Shown: one piece after another, positions 5,285 to 8,215 of the stretch
How positions within the stretch are numbered: the first letter of the stretch is position 1
Layout of the letters: each line of letters opens with the position of its first letter
Assembly: GCA_937863205.1 (NCBI GenBank)
Contig: CALMGA010000322.1
Coordinates: 1-8,215 of the forward strand
DNA length: 8,215 nt
Reading direction: 5' to 3'
Source of the DNA: an uncultured Beijerinckiaceae bacterium
Lineage (GTDB): Bacteria > Pseudomonadota > Alphaproteobacteria > Rhizobiales > Beijerinckiaceae
The notes under the pieces: model-generated
Database searches by the model: none
Told to the model about the DNA's origin: nothing
What the model saw: the letters and a program-made list of their open reading frames with translations, nothing else
Program-made: the position numbers and the translations under genes

Positions 5285-5449
5285 TTGGTGATGATCCTCA
5301 TCTGTTTCCTGGCGCCGTGGCTGGCCATGTTTCTGCGCGGCAAGATCATTCAGGGCCTCATCTGCGTTATCCTGCATGCGACGTTGATCGGCTGGATCCC
5401 GGCCACGATCTGGGCGCTGATCGTGACCCGCGACCAGCCGGCGACTTGA
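5285..5449 (+). CDS. YqaE/Pmp3-family small membrane protein
   Basis: This 54-residue hydrophobic protein has two membrane segments (about residues 3-17 and 25-47) split by a short polar turn (RGKIIQ). The pattern fits the YqaE/Pmp3 (UPF0057) family: an early helix with APWLAMFL, then a second with LIGWIPATIWALIV, where the G-W-I-P-x-x-I-W-A motif is the family hallmark. Members sit in the cytoplasmic membrane. The yeast and plant relatives affect membrane potential and salt tolerance; bacterial ones are often stress-linked. The start is one of three consecutive codons TTG, GTG, ATG (5285, 5288, 5291). TTG is given because the GAAGGAG site is nine bases upstream of it; using ATG removes two residues. 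It lies between sucD and sucA, 76 and 109 bases from them, with a hairpin on each side. Its own strong binding site suggests independent translation. Its presence in a TCA block is unexpected and no metabolic role follows from it. Confidence 0.9.
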   Translation: MVMILICFLAPWLAMFLRGKIIQGLICVILHATLIGWIPATIWALIVTRDQPAT

Positions 5450-5470
5450 CCGGAACCCGAAGGGCTCCGG
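5450..5470 (+). terminator. Hairpin directly after the YqaE-type gene
   Basis: Bases 5450-5458 pair with 5462-5470 in a nine-position stem (CCGGAACCC with GGGCTCCGG) with one A/C mismatch and a three-base GAA loop. It begins at the base after the stop codon. GAAACAA follows instead of a T-run, so it is more likely an mRNA-stabilising or partial terminator structure. sucA may have its own promoter in the remaining gap, but I see no clear boxes there. Confidence 0.5.
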
Positions 5471-5545
5471 GAAACAATGACGTTCGGCGCCGCTTCGGGC
5501 GCCTCGATGGTGGTCCGCGATCCGGATGGAGATCGGTAAGCGGCC

Positions 5546-5550
5546 GGAGG
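5546..5550 (+). promoter_or_regulatory. Ribosome binding site deciding the sucA start
   Basis: GGAGG ends eight bases before ATG at 5559. The nearby in-frame ATG at 5553 is only two bases away, too close. The one at 5526 lies upstream of the site and has no good site of its own. This supports 5559, which also yields the familiar N-terminus MARQD. Confidence 0.75.
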
Positions 5551-5558
5551 TGATGGGT

Positions 5559-8215
5559 ATGGCACGGCAGGACGGCAGCGAGACCGGCGGCACGGGATCG
5601 GGCGGCGGGGGGACCGGCGGCGGAGCGGATCGTCCGACCGCGCAGCGGTTCGAGCAAGGGAGCGGCAACGCTCGCTTTGCCAGCACCTCGTTCCTGTGGG
5701 GCGGCAATGCGGCCTATGTGGAACAGCTGCACGAGAGCTATCGGGCCGATCCGCAGTCCGTCGACCCCGACTGGCGCGCCTTCTTCGCCGATCTCGACGA
5801 CGATCCCGCGGCCGTGTCGCGCAGCGCGCAGGGTCCGGCCTGGAAGCGGCCGGCTTGGCCCATCGCCGCCAACGGCGAACTGGTGTCGGCGCTCGACGGC
5901 AACTGGGCGGCGGCCGAGACGATCGCCGCGAAGCTGAAGCCGGAGCTGGTCGTCAAGGCGGCGGCCGCCAAGGCGGGCGCGGGAACGCCGGGGGCTGGAA
6001 ACACCGAGGTCGCAGCGGCTCAATCCGCGATCCAGGCCGCGACTGACGCCTCGCCCGAGGCGGTGGCGCTGGCGACCCGCGACTCCGTGCGCGCCCTGAT
6101 GATGATCCGCGCCTACCGCACCCGCGGCCACCTTCATGCCAAGCTCGACCCGCTGGGTCTCGTGCCGCCCAAGGATTTCGAGGAGCTTCATCCCTCGTCC
6201 TACGGCTTCGGCGAGGAGGATTACGACCGCCCGATCTTCGTCGACGGCGTGCTCGACCTGCGTTGGGCGACGATCCGCGAAATGATGCCGATCCTGCGCC
6301 GCACCTATTGCGACACCATCGGCTACGAGTTCGTCCACGTCGCCGACCCGGCCGAGAAGGGCTGGATGCAGGCCCGCATCGAGGGGGCGGACAAGGCGAT
6401 CTTCTTCACCCCCGAGGGCAAGCGCGCCATCCTCAACAAGCTGATCGAGGCGGAAGGCTTCGAGAAGTTCCTCGACGTCAAATACACCGGCACCAAGCGC
6501 TTCGGCCTCGATGGCGGCGAGAGCATGGTGCCGGGCCTCGAACAGATCATCAAGCGCGGCGGCGCGCTCGGCGTCGAGGATATCGAGCTGGGCATGGCCC
6601 ACCGCGGCCGCCTCAACGTGCTGTCCCAGGTGATGGCCAAGCCGCACCGGGCCATCTTCCACGAGTTCAAGGGCGGATCCTACACGCCGGTCGAGATGGA
6701 GGGTTCGGGCGACGTCAAGTACCACCTCGGCTTCTCGTCGGACCGGACCTTCGACGACCGCCGCGTCCACCTTTCGCTGGCTGCCAACCCGTCGCACCTC
6801 GAGATCGTCGACCCCGTGGTGCTGGGCAAGGTGCGCGCCAAGCAGGACCAGAAGGACGACCTCGTCGAGCGGACCACCGTGCTGCCGCTGCTGCTGCACG
6901 GCGATGCCGCCTTCGCCGGCCAGGGCGTGATCGCCGAATGCTTCGGGCTATCGGGCCTCAAGGGCCACAACACCGGCGGCTCCATCCACTTCATCATCAA
7001 CAACCAGATCGGCTTCACCACCTACCCCCGCTATTCGCGCTCCTCGCCCTACCCCAGCGACGTCGCCAAGATGATCGAGGCGCCGATCCTGCACGTCAAC
7101 GGCGACGATCCCGAAGCCGTGGTGCACGCGGCCAAGGTGGCGGTGGAGTTCCGCCAGCGCTTCCACAAGCCGGTCGTGATCGACATGTTCTGCTACCGGC
7201 GCTTCGGCCACAACGAGGGCGACGAGCCCTCGTTCACCCAGCCGCTGATGTACAAGAAGATCAAGAAGCACCGCACCGTGCTGGAGATCTACGCCGACAA
7301 GCTCGTCGCCGAGGGCACCATCACCCGCGAAGCGGTGGACGAGGCCAAGGCCGCCTGGCGGCGCAAGCTCGACGCCGAGTTCGAGGCCGGGCAGCACTAT
7401 CAGCCCAACAAGGCCGATTGGCTAGACGGGCGCTGGTCGGGCTTCCGCTCGGCCAACGCGCAGGACGAGGAGCGCCGCGGCCGCACCGGCGTTGAGCGCG
7501 CGCGCCTCGTCGAACTCGGCCATCGCCTGACAACGGTGCCCAAGACCTTCCACCTGCACAAGACCATCGGGCGCCTGCTCGACAACCGCCGCAAGGCGGT
7601 GGACACCGGCGCCAACATCGATTGGGCGATGGGCGAGGCGCTGGCCTTCGCCTCCCTGCTCGACGAAGGCTTCCGCGTCCGCCTCAGCGGCCAGGATTCG
7701 GAGCGCGGCACCTTCTCGCAGCGCCATTCCGTGCTGATCGACCAGGATAACGAGTCGCGCTACATCCCGCTCAACCACATCCGCGACGAGCAGGCGCGCT
7801 TTGAGGTCATCAACTCGATGCTCTCGGAAGAAGCCGTGCTCGGCTTCGAGTACGGCTATTCGGTCACCGAGCCCAACGCGCTCGTTTTGTGGGAAGCGCA
7901 GTTCGGCGACTTCGCCAACGGCGCGCAGGTGGTGTTCGACCAGTTCATCTCCTCGGCCGAGCGCAAGTGGCTGCGCATGTCGGGGCTGGTGTGCCTGCTG
8001 CCGCACGGCTACGAGGGCCAGGGGCCGGAGCATTCCTCGGCACGGCTGGAGCGCTACCTCCAGCTCTGCGCCGAGGACAACATGCAGGTGGCCAACTGCA
8101 CCACCCCGGCGAACTACTTCCACATCCTGCGCCGGCAGTTGAAGCGCGACATCCGCAAGCCGCTGATCCTGATGACGCCGAAGTCGCTGCTGCGCCACAA
8201 GCGGGCGGTGTCGAG
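5559..8215 (+). CDS. sucA: 2-oxoglutarate dehydrogenase E1 component (3' end missing)
   Basis: SucA is the thiamin-diphosphate E1 enzyme that decarboxylates 2-oxoglutarate and passes the succinyl group to E2 (SucB). 885 codons are visible and the frame is open at the window edge; I expect roughly 100 more residues. The N-terminal E1 motif FLWGGNAAYVEQLHESY is at 45-61. An Ala-rich linker (about 128-150) precedes the catalytic core. Substrate-binding histidines are recognisable in AHRGRLNVL (His348) and NPSHLEIV (His413). The thiamin-diphosphate motif runs from HGDAAFAGQG (Gly448, Asp449) to the Asn pair in INNQIGFTT (481-482). The pyrimidine-binding domain follows from about 686 (NIDWAMGEALA) with GQDSERGTFSQRH at 711-723. 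The last residues (TPKSLLRHKRAVS) belong to the C-terminal domain. Residues 6-36 are a Gly/Thr/Ser-rich insert between MARQD and NARFASTSF. The start is supported by GGAGG. sucB and lpd would be expected downstream. Confidence 0.97.
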   Translation, partial: MARQDGSETGGTGSGGGGTGGGADRPTAQRFEQGSGNARFASTSFLWGGNAAYVEQLHESYRADPQSVDPDWRAFFADLDDDPAAVSRSAQGPAWKRPAWPIAANGELVSALDGNWAAAETIAAKLKPELVVKAAAAKAGAGTPGAGNTEVAAAQSAIQAATDASPEAVALATRDSVRALMMIRAYRTRGHLHAKLDPLGLVPPKDFEELHPSSYGFGEEDYDRPIFVDGVLDLRWATIREMMPILRRTYCDTIGYEFVHVADPAEKGWMQARIEGADKAIFFTPEGKRAILNKLIEAEGFEKFLDVKYTGTKRFGLDGGESMVPGLEQIIKRGGALGVEDIELGMAHRGRLNVLSQVMAKPHRAIFHEFKGGSYTPVEMEGSGDVKYHLGFSSDRTFDDRRVHLSLAANPSHLEIVDPVVLGKVRAKQDQKDDLVERTTVLPLLLHGDAAFAGQGVIAECFGLSGLKGHNTGGSIHFIINNQIGFTTYPRYSRSSPYPSDVAKMIEAPILHVNGDDPEAVVHAAKVAVEFRQRFHKPVVIDMFCYRRFGHNEGDEPSFTQPLMYKKIKKHRTVLEIYADKLVAEGTITREAVDEAKAAWRRKLDAEFEAGQHYQPNKADWLDGRWSGFRSANAQDEERRGRTGVERARLVELGHRLTTVPKTFHLHKTIGRLLDNRRKAVDTGANIDWAMGEALAFASLLDEGFRVRLSGQDSERGTFSQRHSVLIDQDNESRYIPLNHIRDEQARFEVINSMLSEEAVLGFEYGYSVTEPNALVLWEAQFGDFANGAQVVFDQFISSAERKWLRMSGLVCLLPHGYEGQGPEHSSARLERYLQLCAEDNMQVANCTTPANYFHILRRQLKRDIRKPLILMTPKSLLRHKRAVS

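Noticed and set aside
5367..6899. Long minus-strand open frame (510 codons) opposite sucA
   Set aside because: It is antisense to a certain gene. Its product is a low-information mix of Arg, Leu, Ala, Gly and His with no recognisable domain, as expected from the mirror frame of GC-rich coding DNA.
1..8215. CRISPR array, insertion sequence, phage or defence genes
   Set aside because: I saw no regularly spaced direct repeats, no transposase- or integrase-like product, and no defence-type domains. The recognised genes are core metabolism, ribosomal or envelope proteins.

Overview
The window is very GC-rich DNA with tightly packed, mostly housekeeping genes, and it reads like an alphaproteobacterial chromosome. 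Three things support that: a sucD-to-sucA TCA-cycle block, SucA and SucD sequences of the proteobacterial type, and ATCGGACC-type intergenic palindromes that I associate with Hyphomicrobiales. A methylotroph such as Methylobacteriaceae is plausible because the first gene resembles the MxaD-like SRPBCC group. That placement is an inference, not something the sequence proves.

Layout, left to right. Bases 1-187 are non-coding, with a short tandem repeat and a probable promoter. At 188-664 (+) lies a secreted SRPBCC-fold protein, followed by a doublet of palindromic repeats that runs into the start of a secreted DUF3574 protein (741-1226, +). Two minus-strand lipoprotein genes come next: a DUF900-type alpha/beta hydrolase (1287-2495) and a six-TPR protein (2651-3526), separated by a clear hairpin. 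A 56-base nested dyad (3571-3626) lies upstream of the TPR gene. Ribosomal protein S21 (rpsU, 3697-3936, -) is divergent from the TCA block. Between them is a 387-base gene-free stretch with an AT-rich, promoter-like island near 4204-4237.

The plus-strand block is sucD (4324-5208), a small YqaE/Pmp3 membrane protein (5285-5449), and sucA (5559 to beyond the right edge, 885 codons visible). SucA (E1 of 2-oxoglutarate dehydrogenase) makes succinyl-CoA together with the E2 and E3 subunits. SucD, with a SucC beta subunit not present here, converts succinyl-CoA to succinate with formation of a nucleoside triphosphate. The two therefore catalyse consecutive TCA steps. sucC is not directly upstream of sucD, which is its common place in proteobacteria.

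I found no CRISPR array, transposase, phage gene, tRNA or rRNA, and nothing that looks like an undescribed multi-gene system. The points of real interest are local: the repeat doublet overlapping a gene start, the nested dyad, the missing sucC, the membrane-protein gene inside the TCA block, and a Gly/Thr/Ser-rich insert near the SucA N-terminus.
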